Part shown: in pieces, positions 1 to 5,784 of the stretch
Numbering within the stretch: position 1 is the first letter of the stretch
How the letters are laid out: each line of letters begins with the position of its first letter
Assembly: GCA_009694835.1 (NCBI GenBank)
Contig: SICC01000005.1
Location: forward strand, 1-34,661
Length of the DNA stretch: 34,661 nt
Direction of reading: 5' to 3'
From: Patescibacteria group bacterium
GTDB lineage: Bacteria; Patescibacteriota; SICC01
Program-made: the position numbers and the translations under genes
The notes under the pieces: model-generated
What the model was told of the DNA's origin: nothing
Database searches by the model: none
What the model saw: only the letters and a program-made list of their open reading frames with translations

Positions 1-477
1 GAAAAACTCCACGCTTCCCTGTACCGAATGGCCCTTAGCGATGTTAGGGCAGCGTCGGAAGGTGGCTCTAAGATGGGAGCATTTATTCTTGGCTACTGCT
101 TCATTGACGCGATGGCCAGCCTTTACTCAGGCGAAACCAATAACAATAATCCAGGGACTCGCTTTAAAAGGTTCGTAAAAGAGTATTTTACCCAGCGGAT
201 TGATACACGGTACAACGCCGAACATGTGTACCATGACCTCCGGAGCGGCTTAGTTCATTCGTACGCTATCGGGAAACACTATGAGTTCACCGATAAGCAG
301 CATCTCGGAAAGCAGTGGAGTATGTATCGGCGCAGAACCGTTCTTAATCTTGAAGACTTCATTGAACACCTCGAAGAAGCGTACTGGTTATTCATCCAAG
401 ATATCCGGGAAAATGATGACGTTTTCAAAAAGGCAAAGCGCCGCTACCGGAAATACCGGCTGATTGTTTCAAGATAA
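1..477 (+). CDS. HEPN-like protein, 3' part of gene
   Basis: The reading frame is open from the first base of the window, so the gene begins upstream; an internal ATG at 28 is not necessarily the start. About 158 residues are visible, ending at TAA 475-477. The protein is helical, with a conserved-looking LRSGLVHSYA segment that contains an R-x4-H motif. This motif is the hallmark of HEPN domains, which often act as RNases or as partners of nucleotidyltransferases. The C-terminus is basic (KKAKRRYRKYR). Assignment rests on this motif and the helical character only. A second family linked with HEPN domains, an MNT nucleotidyltransferase, lies about 2.2 kb downstream, but the two are not adjacent and a functional link is only a guess. 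Confidence 0.5.
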   Translation, partial: EKLHASLYRMALSDVRAASEGGSKMGAFILGYCFIDAMASLYSGETNNNNPGTRFKRFVKEYFTQRIDTRYNAEHVYHDLRSGLVHSYAIGKHYEFTDKQHLGKQWSMYRRRTVLNLEDFIEHLEEAYWLFIQDIRENDDVFKKAKRRYRKYRLIVSR

Positions 478-488
478 TAGTAGCTTGC

Positions 489-614
489 TGTCTCATTCTG
501 ATAGTCGATACCTGTGTCTCATTTGTCTCGTTTCGTGCCTGATCCGCTGAAATTGTGAGACACTGGGAAATGTCTCAACGGCTTGGCAACCATTGGTTAT
601 GAACCCGAGTGGCC
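489..614 (+). repeat. Composite intergenic repeat, copy A (TGTCYC cluster plus CTCAACGG box)
   Basis: The element starts just after the HEPN-like stop codon. TGTCTC occurs at 490, 515, 524 and 572, two of them in 9-bp register, and the inverted GAGACAC at 557-563 can pair with GTGTCTC at 514-520. It is followed by a 41-bp box at 574-614 that begins CTCAACGG and ends GAACCCGAGTGGCC. The same two-part arrangement recurs at 2006-2105 with compensatory changes in the stem (CTC/GAG here, CCC/GGG there). The function is unknown. Operator array, structured RNA and recombination site all remain possible. Confidence 0.6.
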
Positions 615-652
615 TGCACGTAGGGAATATATAGAACCAAATCGGTAAACCC

Positions 653-692
653 CTCAACGGTCTCCTAAAAGTGGTTCTGAACTCGAGTGGCC
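653..692 (+). repeat. CTCAACGG...GAGTGGCC box, second copy
   Basis: A 40-bp box that begins CTCAACGG and ends GAACTCGAGTGGCC, closely similar to 574-614 and 2066-2105 and in the same orientation. This copy lacks the preceding TGTCYC cluster. It lies 78 bp before the heliorhodopsin start. Confidence 0.6.
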
Positions 693-756
693 CACAAACA
701 ACAGAAATGGTCGGCTCTCAGCCCGATTTATTCTCCTGTCGGAACAAGCAAAAGCG

Positions 757-762
757 TATAGT
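757..762 (+). promoter_or_regulatory. -10 box for heliorhodopsin (leaderless)
   Basis: TATAGT lies 8 nt before the ATG at 771, preceded by GCG and followed by TGA. The same 12-base context (GCGTATAGTTGA) occurs before the gene at 6454. No Shine-Dalgarno sequence is present and no convincing -35 box is seen. The predicted mRNA would start at or next to the ATG. Confidence 0.5.
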
Positions 763-770
763 TGAAAGCA

Positions 771-1532
771 ATGAAGAATACAAAAATCCAAAGCTTCCGA
801 CGGCTCAATATCATTGCAGCTGCGTTACATGCTGCTCAGGGAATCATCATCCTTGCCCTGGCGACTGACTTCAAATTGCCCCTCAATCTCGGCTTTCTCC
901 AGTTCAATACGATCACCCAATCACTGGGGCCAGCCACTAAAACGATTGCTGATATCCCGCTGGTCTGGCTGGTCGTGGCCTTCCTGTTCATGTCAGCGAT
1001 CGCGCACCTAGTGATCGCCACCGTCGGACGCAAGCGTTACGAACGCGACCTCGCCAAGGGCATTAACCGTTTCCGGTGGATTGAGTACGCGTTCTCGGCC
1101 AGCACGATGATGGTCGCAATCGCGATGTTGGTCGGTATCTACGATCTGGCGACGTTGGCCGTCATCTTTATCGTGACCGCAGTGATGAACCTGATGGGGC
1201 TGACGATGGAAGTGCTCAACCAGACCACCCAACGCACGAACTGGTTGCCATACTGGATTGGCTGCCTGGCGGGAATCGCACCGTGGGTGGCGGTGGCGCT
1301 CTATCTTGGTTCAGGAGAAGCCTATGGTTCGGCCGCGCCGACATTCGTCTACTGGATCTTCTTCAGCATGTTCCTGTTCTTCAACTGCTTCGCGATCAAC
1401 ATGCTGTTGCAATACAAGAAGGTCGGGAAGTGGTCCGATTACCTCTACGGTGAGCGAGTCTACATCCTGCTCAGTCTATTCGCCAAGTCGGCCTTGGCGT
1501 GGCAGGTGTTCGCGGGGACGCTCAGGCCGTAA
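771..1532 (+). CDS. Heliorhodopsin
   Basis: A 253-aa, seven-helix retinal protein. Family signatures are all in place: LHAAQG with H20 in helix A, SAIAH with H79 in helix C, RWIEY with E105 (the Schiff-base counterion position), and the helix G motif AKSALAWQVFAGTL with the retinal lysine at K239. Heliorhodopsins have inverted topology (N-terminus inside) compared with type-1 rhodopsins and are not established ion pumps; light sensing or partner regulation is the usual proposal. ATG 771 was chosen over an in-frame TTG at 762 because the TATAGT box overlaps the TTG. The stop codon overlaps the next start (TAATG), so the two genes are translationally coupled. No retinal-synthesis gene is visible in the window. 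Confidence 0.93.
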   Translation: MKNTKIQSFRRLNIIAAALHAAQGIIILALATDFKLPLNLGFLQFNTITQSLGPATKTIADIPLVWLVVAFLFMSAIAHLVIATVGRKRYERDLAKGINRFRWIEYAFSASTMMVAIAMLVGIYDLATLAVIFIVTAVMNLMGLTMEVLNQTTQRTNWLPYWIGCLAGIAPWVAVALYLGSGEAYGSAAPTFVYWIFFSMFLFFNCFAINMLLQYKKVGKWSDYLYGERVYILLSLFAKSALAWQVFAGTLRP

Positions 1533-1996
1533 TGGATATTTCACTCAGCGGCGTCAACACAACCGACCTGGTCGGGCTGTTCATGATGCTGGCAGGATTC
1601 GTGATTGGACTCGGCGCGGTGACGGTCATCGATTTGCACGGGTTTCTCGGTCAGCACTCGAACTACTGGACGGAAGCTACCACCCGGACCCACAAGGTCA
1701 CCAAACCGATGATTTGGATCGGTATCAGCCTGGTGGCGCTCGGCGGTCTGATTTTCTACCGAGGTGACTATTCCGGCATTCCCACCGTGCAAGCTGTCCT
1801 GGTAGCGCTGCTCGTCTTGAATGGAACGTTCCTGACGTTCCGGGTCAGCCCGTTCTTGTTGAAGCGCGAGCGGCAGGGCAAGGCGGCCGAACTTCTTCCG
1901 GCGAGCTGGCAGCGGCGCATCATGGCCTCGTTCGTTATTTCGGTTATTGGGTGGTGGGGGAGCCTCGCTTTACTGACGTTGTATCTGGTTCGGTAG
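1532..1996 (+). CDS. 4-TM membrane protein coupled to heliorhodopsin
   Basis: A 154-aa protein with about four hydrophobic segments (residues about 11-32, 54-72, 79-98 and 131-152). The start ATG shares its A with the last base of the heliorhodopsin TAA, so ribosomes can reinitiate; the longer frame back to 1499 overlaps conserved heliorhodopsin codons and is rejected. The cytosolic or external loop after the first helix holds two histidines (DLHGFLGQHSNYW) and a further THKVTKP motif, which could bind a metal or heme, but this is speculative. I do not recognise the family. Tight coupling makes a partner or effector of heliorhodopsin the most economical hypothesis. Confidence 0.75.
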   Translation: MDISLSGVNTTDLVGLFMMLAGFVIGLGAVTVIDLHGFLGQHSNYWTEATTRTHKVTKPMIWIGISLVALGGLIFYRGDYSGIPTVQAVLVALLVLNGTFLTFRVSPFLLKRERQGKAAELLPASWQRRIMASFVISVIGWWGSLALLTLYLVR

Positions 1997-2005
1997 GGGC
2001 CTTTT

Positions 2006-2105
2006 AGTGTCCCATTTGTCCCATTCCGTACGTAAACGGGACACTGCCATATAATCAAGAAAGCCCTCAACGGTTTGCGAACGGTGATTCTCAACCCGAG
2101 TGGCC
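2006..2105 (+). repeat. Composite intergenic repeat, copy C
   Basis: The element begins 10 bp after the stop of the 4-TM gene. Direct TGTCCC repeats lie at 2008 and 2017 (9-bp register). AGTGTCCC at 2006-2013 is an exact inverted match to GGGACACT at 2038-2045. The 40-bp CTCAACGG...GAGTGGCC box follows at 2066-2105. Together with copy A it brackets the heliorhodopsin operon. Confidence 0.6.
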
Positions 2106-2114
2106 TGCAGTTAC

Positions 2115-2143
2115 TTGCAAAAGTAGCTTAACCGTGGTATATT
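2115..2143 (+). promoter_or_regulatory. Sigma70-type promoter for the 2202 gene
   Basis: TTGCAA (2115-2120), a 17-bp spacer and TATATT (2138-2143). The predicted 5' untranslated region is about 50 nt. Confidence 0.6.
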
Positions 2144-2201
2144 TCTAAGCTCATTCAAAACCTGGTCAGCCAGTCCATCAGAACCCAACGGAAGGACTAA
2201 C

Positions 2202-2522
2202 ATGAAGTACCGCCTGGTAGAGCATGCGTACGACGGGCATATGGAGTACGAGGAAGGTCCCGGCAGTCTGAGCGATCTCGTTCAAGACAAAACCAGCCGA
2301 GTCGTGAAGACCGGTGAGGCGGACAGCCTCGAGGCAATCAAGGACCTGCCCGCATGGCTTTTCGAGGACCATCTCGAGGAGTCACCCCAAGATCAGCTCG
2401 AGACGCAATACTCCTACGAGCTTCAGGCTCACGTCGACGGGAAGTGGAAGTACGTGAAGAACGTCTACCCCTCTGAAGTCGAAGCGAGCTGGTCCGAACC
2501 GGTGGCTTTTCCAAGCCGCTGA
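2202..2522 (+). CDS. Small acidic hypothetical protein
   Basis: A 106-aa protein with no signal peptide or membrane segment. It is acidic and aromatic-rich, with a YELQAHVDGKWKYVK stretch that suggests beta strands near the C-terminus. The start is supported by GGAAGGA 5 nt upstream and a promoter at 2115-2143, which contrasts with the leaderless genes nearby. I do not recognise the family and assign no function. It stands alone as a single-gene unit between the composite repeat and a pair of hairpins. Confidence 0.65.
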   Translation: MKYRLVEHAYDGHMEYEEGPGSLSDLVQDKTSRVVKTGEADSLEAIKDLPAWLFEDHLEESPQDQLETQYSYELQAHVDGKWKYVKNVYPSEVEASWSEPVAFPSR

Positions 2523-2538
2523 AGAACCGGGTGGTTCT
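2523..2538 (+). terminator. Hairpin right after stop codon
   Basis: AGAACC (2523-2528) pairs with GGTTCT (2533-2538) across a GGGT loop, directly after the TGA at 2520-2522. There is no U-tract, so termination is uncertain. Confidence 0.4.
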
Positions 2539-2549
2539 GATGTTCAAGT

Positions 2550-2604
2550 CGGGAGTGACGTGGAGTCATTGTTTATTTACTAAACAATCTCTATGTCACT
2601 CCCG
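2550..2604. repeat. Long two-stem palindrome
   Basis: CGGGAGTGAC (2550-2559) is an exact inverted match to 2595-2604, and inside it ATTGTTTA (2568-2575) pairs with TAAACAAT (2581-2588) around TTTAC. The part between the stems can pair partly (GGAG with CTCT). It has no U-run and is almost symmetric on both strands, so it could be a bidirectional terminator, a MITE-like remnant or a structured RNA. Confidence 0.6.
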
Positions 2605-2650
2605 CACCACCCTCGACTGGCTGATCAGGTTCCAGGATGATGTTTCTGTA

Positions 2651-2682
2651 TCGCAGTTCGAACGTCCTCTATCAAGCCCTGC
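2651..2682 (+). repeat. 32-bp direct repeat, left copy
   Basis: A 32-bp sequence starting TCGCAGTTCGAACG and ending AAGCCCTGC is identical to 3470-3501. The pair flanks the MNT nucleotidyltransferase gene at 2725-3459. It contains GTTCGAAC, a T-loop-like string, although no tRNA can be folded here. Confidence 0.85.
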
Positions 2683-2687
2683 AAGAC

Positions 2688-2727
2688 TTGAATAATTACC
2701 TTAACCATAGTAGTATCCACTACTATG
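2688..2727 (+). promoter_or_regulatory. Promoter plus inverted-repeat operator over the start codon
   Basis: TTGAAT (2688-2693), a 17-bp spacer and TAGTAT (2711-2716) make a good sigma70-type promoter with a start expected near 2723, so the transcript would be leaderless. A perfect 9-bp inverted repeat, CATAGTAGT (2706-2714) and ACTACTATG (2719-2727), covers both the -10 box and the ATG. This layout fits autorepression by the gene product or a partner. Which protein would bind is not known. Confidence 0.6.
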
Positions 2728-3459
2728 ACATCAGTGGAAGACGAGAAACAACCAGTGCCTATTCCCGATCAAGTTGTCGAGTTACTAGGTAGGTTCAAGC
2801 CTAAGTCAGTGTTCCTTTATGGCTCACGAGCGCGGCAGGACTTTACCGAGCGGAGTGACTACGAAATCGGAGCGTTGTTCAGGGAAGCAGCCTATGTACC
2901 ACGCTCGAAGATAGCTGAAGCAGTCCAGATCGACGGCGTGAACGTCTATCCGTTCGTGTATGAGGATTTGCTTGCCGGTAAAGTCGACACCCCGTTCCAA
3001 CAAGCAATATACCTACGTGAGCTGAGCGAAGGAGCCAAGACCATCCACGGAGAAAAAGTTGTCGAAAAACTGAAAGCCCCTCCGATCTCGACAGTCGATC
3101 TAATGCAAGAGATTGCCTTCGATAAAGGCGTAGCGGTTGCTGCCGTTCGCGCCAGACAGGAAAAGGACGCGATTTCCACCTCAGTTAACTTCGCCAAGTC
3201 GTGCCTGTTTGGGACGCGTGTATTAGAAATCCTCGAGCTACAAGAATTTCCAATTGAGTACGATCAAATTTATGCACTCAGCGCGAAAGTGGTGCCGGCT
3301 GAACACCAAGATGTTGTTGAGGCGGCGCAACGGGTGAGAAAAGGTGGCGAGATGGTGCGCGATGACATCTTCCGCAACATTGCTCTACTCAATCAATATG
3401 TTGAGCCTCGGGTATTAAAGGCGTTTCATGAAAATGGTGACGCGGTAGTCTTACCGTAG
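2725..3459 (+). CDS. MNT-type nucleotidyltransferase with C-terminal HEPN-like helical domain
   Basis: A 244-aa protein. Residues about 25-60 hold the minimal nucleotidyltransferase signature: LYGSRARQDFTERSDYEIG, with the GS motif and an acidic pair. The second acid is Glu (D-Y-E) instead of the usual Asp, so catalysis is possible but not certain. Residues about 140-230 are helical and resemble a HEPN or kanamycin-nucleotidyltransferase-type C-terminal bundle, but no R-x4-6-H motif is present. Fused or paired MNT/HEPN proteins are usually toxin-antitoxin modules in which the MNT enzyme AMPylates the HEPN toxin. Here the partner may be absent or this may be a solitary enzyme. The start ATG is fixed by the leaderless promoter and palindrome. 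The gene lies between 32-bp direct repeats. Confidence 0.75.
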   Translation: MTSVEDEKQPVPIPDQVVELLGRFKPKSVFLYGSRARQDFTERSDYEIGALFREAAYVPRSKIAEAVQIDGVNVYPFVYEDLLAGKVDTPFQQAIYLRELSEGAKTIHGEKVVEKLKAPPISTVDLMQEIAFDKGVAVAAVRARQEKDAISTSVNFAKSCLFGTRVLEILELQEFPIEYDQIYALSAKVVPAEHQDVVEAAQRVRKGGEMVRDDIFRNIALLNQYVEPRVLKAFHENGDAVVLP

Positions 3460-3469
3460 AACTGCTTAA

Positions 3470-3501
3470 TCGCAGTTCGAACGTCCTCTATCAAGCCCTG
3501 C
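3470..3501 (+). repeat. 32-bp direct repeat, right copy
   Basis: Identical to 2651-2682, starting 10 bp after the stop of the MNT gene. The reading frame that follows (from about 3504) is a protein fragment without its N-terminus, so this repeat marks a likely insertion or recombination junction. Confidence 0.85.
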
Positions 3502-3503
3502 CA

Positions 3504-3803
3504 ATATCCCAAAGTTCCGAAACCCGCACCGTCTTTTTAATTAAAAATACAACAGAAAGCTCTGCCAGCTTGTTTGGGTACCAAGTGAAGCTAGTGCAGA
3601 ATGGCACCCAAGTTAATCAAAAGAATATCTACGGGGAAGGCACTCAACAGTTTCCGACGGATGTGGCGGCGAACAGTCAAGCCAGCGGGATACTTTACTT
3701 TGAGAAAGCTGATCCTTCAAAGCCATCAACGATTGCTCTTGAAGGTACCGAGAGCGGTGGCTCTTACTCCCAACTCTCATTCACGTTCACAGCATCGCCT
3801 TGA
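3504..3803 (+). pseudogene. 5'-truncated DUF4352-like lipoprotein/secreted protein fragment
   Basis: About 100 codons are open directly after the 32-bp repeat and encode a beta-rich sequence: VFLIKNTTESSAS, LFGYQVKLVQNG, then a SGILYFEKADPSKPSTIALEG segment. This order (N-x-T strand, strand with NG turn, 'G.L.FE.....P.T..LE') matches the C-terminal half of DUF4352-type immunoglobulin-like domains of exported proteins. There is no ATG at the front, no signal peptide and no lipobox; the only candidate start is a TTG at 3570 inside the domain. I read it as the tail of a gene cut by whatever placed the repeat. It could be translated as a short cytosolic protein, but that is less likely. Confidence 0.55.
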
Positions 3804-3845
3804 GGCACCTATGGAACCGACGGCCAATTAAGCCTGTGACGGCCT

Positions 3846-3851
3846 TATAAT
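3846..3851 (+). promoter_or_regulatory. -10 box upstream of the NTP pyrophosphatase
   Basis: TATAAT, exact consensus, 38 nt before the ATG at 3890. No clear -35 box is seen at 16-18 bp. Confidence 0.45.
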
Positions 3852-3889
3852 GCTGGCTCCCAACCCGACTAAGGTCTTACCATGTAGGT

Positions 3890-4444
3890 ATGAGCACGGA
3901 CTCAGACATTACTTTCATTACCGGCAACCAGAAGAAGGCCGAGTATCTAGAGCAACACCTTGGGTACCCGGTCGAGCATATGAAGCTGGATCTGGACGAG
4001 ATTCAATCGCTGGACCTCAAGGAAGTCGTCGAGCACAAGGTCCGCCAAGCCTACGGCGAGATTAAGAAGCCGGTTATCGTCGAAGACGTTGCGTTGGAGT
4101 TTATGGCATTCGGCCGCTTACCCGGTCCGTTCATAAAGTACTTTGTGGACGAAATGTCGTTTGAAGATATCTGTGGGATGCTGCACGGTCAGGATCGGGC
4201 AGCGGTGGCCCGTTGCGTGTTCGGATATTACGACGGGAAAAACGTTGAGTTATTCGAGGGAAGTCTTGGCGGGAAGATTGCCGAGCAACCGGCGGGCGAT
4301 GGCGGTTTCGGATGGGATAAGATTTTTATTCCCGATGGCTACGATGTCACCCGCGCGGAGCTCAGCGAGAAAGATGACCGTAAGACGTACTTGCTGATCA
4401 AACCATTCGCCACGGTCAAGGCATTTCTTGAAGGTCGCGAATAG
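3890..4444 (+). CDS. Non-canonical purine NTP pyrophosphatase (RdgB/ITPA family)
   Basis: A 184-aa cytosolic house-cleaning enzyme that hydrolyses dITP/XTP to the monophosphate and keeps deaminated purines out of nucleic acids. Visible motifs are TGNQKKAEYL at residues about 11-20 (phosphate and Mg binding), VEDVALEF with the catalytic acids, RLPGPFIKYF, and GGFGWDKIF near residue 140. The length fits the family (about 185-200). The LPGPFIKYF string resembles the ITPA branch of archaea and eukaryotes more than E. coli RdgB. The ATG at 3890 starts immediately before the conserved beta strand; the ribosome site (TAGGT) is weak. It appears to be a single-gene unit. Confidence 0.88.
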   Translation: MSTDSDITFITGNQKKAEYLEQHLGYPVEHMKLDLDEIQSLDLKEVVEHKVRQAYGEIKKPVIVEDVALEFMAFGRLPGPFIKYFVDEMSFEDICGMLHGQDRAAVARCVFGYYDGKNVELFEGSLGGKIAEQPAGDGGFGWDKIFIPDGYDVTRAELSEKDDRKTYLLIKPFATVKAFLEGRE

Positions 4445-4512
4445 GGTAAGTAAAAAGTTTCGAGCCTGATTCGGTGAGCCGGGTGGACAATCGAACCGGT
4501 CAGATCAAGAAC

Positions 4513-4542
4513 GAGACAATCAGCTCATTTTCGCTGTATGAT
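4513..4542 (+). promoter_or_regulatory. Promoter for PurN-like gene
   Basis: GAGACA (4513-4518) and TATGAT (4537-4542) separated by 18 bp, with the ATG at 4551 only 8 nt after the -10 box. This predicts a leaderless or nearly leaderless mRNA. Confidence 0.45.
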
Positions 4543-4550
4543 GGGCCGCT

Positions 4551-5264
4551 ATGCAATCTGCAGAAAATCCAGAGAATCGGCCCGAAGCCGAGAAAGACGC
4601 TCTTGCGGAGCGGTTCTTGAATCTCATTTCCGACGAGCCAACGGTAGCGATTCTGATGTCCGGGAGGGGGACTAATGCCGAAGCAATTCTCAAGAACCGT
4701 CAGCGATATCCGAACCTTGAGATTGTAGCCATCAGCACTGACAACCCGGATAGCTACGCGACTCACATTGCTAATGAATTCCAGCTGGACCTGCTCGCAC
4801 CAGATATCACGATCAAGGATGATTCAACTCGGGCAGACTTCTTTGGAGCGCTATCGAAGGATCTGGAGTCTGAACAGGTTGACCTGCTTCTTTACGCAGG
4901 GTTTATGCGTGTTGCTCCGCCTGAGTTTGTGAGTAGATTCCCCGGAATGAATGTTCACCCAGCGGATTTAACCATTCGTGACAGTCGCGGGATGGCCAAG
5001 TACGTAGGTATAGCTGCCCTGGAACGCATGACTCGCGAGCATGATTACGTTGCCGCGACTGTGCACTTGATTGAATCAGGCGTCGATCAAGGACAGCCGC
5101 TAGCCGTCTCTGAGAAACTGGCAATCAGCGATGGCGATAGGGCGGACGTTACATCACTGCACGAACGACTTCGGACGACTCGGGAGCATCAGCTGTATCC
5201 GGCAGTCCTGGAAAAGTTGGCCAGTAAAAGGGTTTCATTGAGGGATTTACCTCTATACTTGTAA
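4551..5264 (+). CDS. PurN-like formyltransferase
   Basis: A 237-aa protein of the glycinamide ribonucleotide formyltransferase fold (10-formyl-THF dependent). It shows the N-terminal motif ILMSGRGTNAEAI at about residue 35, GFMRVAPPEFV, the catalytic N-x-H in MNVHPADL, YVGIAALERM, and ESGVDQGQ with the Asp that completes the active-site triad. It differs from classical PurN: the HPSLLP loop is HPADLT, and there is a ~30-residue acidic N-terminal extension. No other purine-synthesis gene is visible, and CPR bacteria commonly lack the de novo pathway, so the substrate may not be GAR. It is followed after 5 nt by the disrupted gene at 5270 and probably shares its transcript. Confidence 0.75.
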   Translation: MQSAENPENRPEAEKDALAERFLNLISDEPTVAILMSGRGTNAEAILKNRQRYPNLEIVAISTDNPDSYATHIANEFQLDLLAPDITIKDDSTRADFFGALSKDLESEQVDLLLYAGFMRVAPPEFVSRFPGMNVHPADLTIRDSRGMAKYVGIAALERMTREHDYVAATVHLIESGVDQGQPLAVSEKLAISDGDRADVTSLHERLRTTREHQLYPAVLEKLASKRVSLRDLPLYL

Positions 5265-5269
5265 GGCTC

Positions 5270-5733
5270 ATGAATGACTATTCGACAATTCAGGACGGCG
5301 TGCGGTTCATCGATGCTGGCGAGCTTTGGAGGTCCGTTTCGGGTATTCCGCTTGAGAAGAGAAGCCGGGCGATCATGGAGAGAGTTGGGGTTGAGTTTTT
5401 TGACAAAGAAAGGACCCTGATTGCGAAGCCGGCCATTGCCATCATCGGTTTGGGCGGGATTCCAATCAGAGTTTCGGACAATGTCCCCAAGCTTAGCCTT
5501 GGCGGCTCAATAACCATTCCCAGTCTGTCCAAGACGTCAGAAGAAATGATGGGCATCGGGGGGGGTTAATAACCTACCTAAATCCAAACGATGCTGAACC
5601 CGCGGCCCTGGCCGACAAGATGTTTGAACTCGGGCATTTTTCAACTGCCCATCTGGTCAATTTGAACATCCTCATCGCTGGTGTGTCGACCGCGGTCGAG
5701 AATGAGTTCAATATCCAAGCATCTAAAGCTTAG
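5270..5733 (+). pseudogene. Hypothetical protein interrupted by frameshift at a G8 run
   Basis: The frame from ATG 5270 stops at TAA 5567-5569 directly after eight consecutive G (5558-5565). In the -1 frame, coding resumes at once at 5566 (GGLITYLNPNDAEPAAL...) and stays open for 55 codons to TAG 5731-5733. Rejoined, the protein would have about 154 aa, with a glycine-rich central strand (AIAIIGLGGIPIRV) and a helical C-terminus. One extra G would restore the frame. The break may be a sequencing error, a phase-variable tract or programmed -1 slippage; the sequence alone cannot decide. The family is not recognised. It starts 5 nt after the PurN-like stop codon. Confidence 0.6.
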
Positions 5734-5769
5734 AGTCTGAAATGCGTACTATCTCTCTGCTTACTTACC

Positions 5770-5784
5770 AGCTAAGCTTTAGCT
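5770..5784 (+). promoter_or_regulatory. Hairpin abutting the start codon
   Basis: AGCTAA (5770-5775) pairs with TTAGCT (5779-5784) around GCT, and the ATG at 5785 follows at once. No ribosome binding site is seen. It could be an operator or could modulate initiation. Confidence 0.35.

Noticed and set aside
762-770. TTG start giving three more residues to the heliorhodopsin
   Set aside because: The TTG shares its first base with the -10 box TATAGT, so it would not be in a leaderless transcript; ATG 771 fits better.
1499-1531. Longer start for the 4-TM protein
   Set aside because: It would overlap the conserved end of the heliorhodopsin in another frame; the TAATG junction is the natural start.
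2651-3501. CRISPR repeat pair
   Set aside because: The two 32-bp copies are 819 bp apart and enclose a gene, so they are not a CRISPR array. No cas gene is seen.
3570-3803. Independent gene starting at TTG 3570
   Set aside because: Protein-like sequence already begins at about 3504 in the same frame, and the TTG lies inside a beta domain with no ribosome site.
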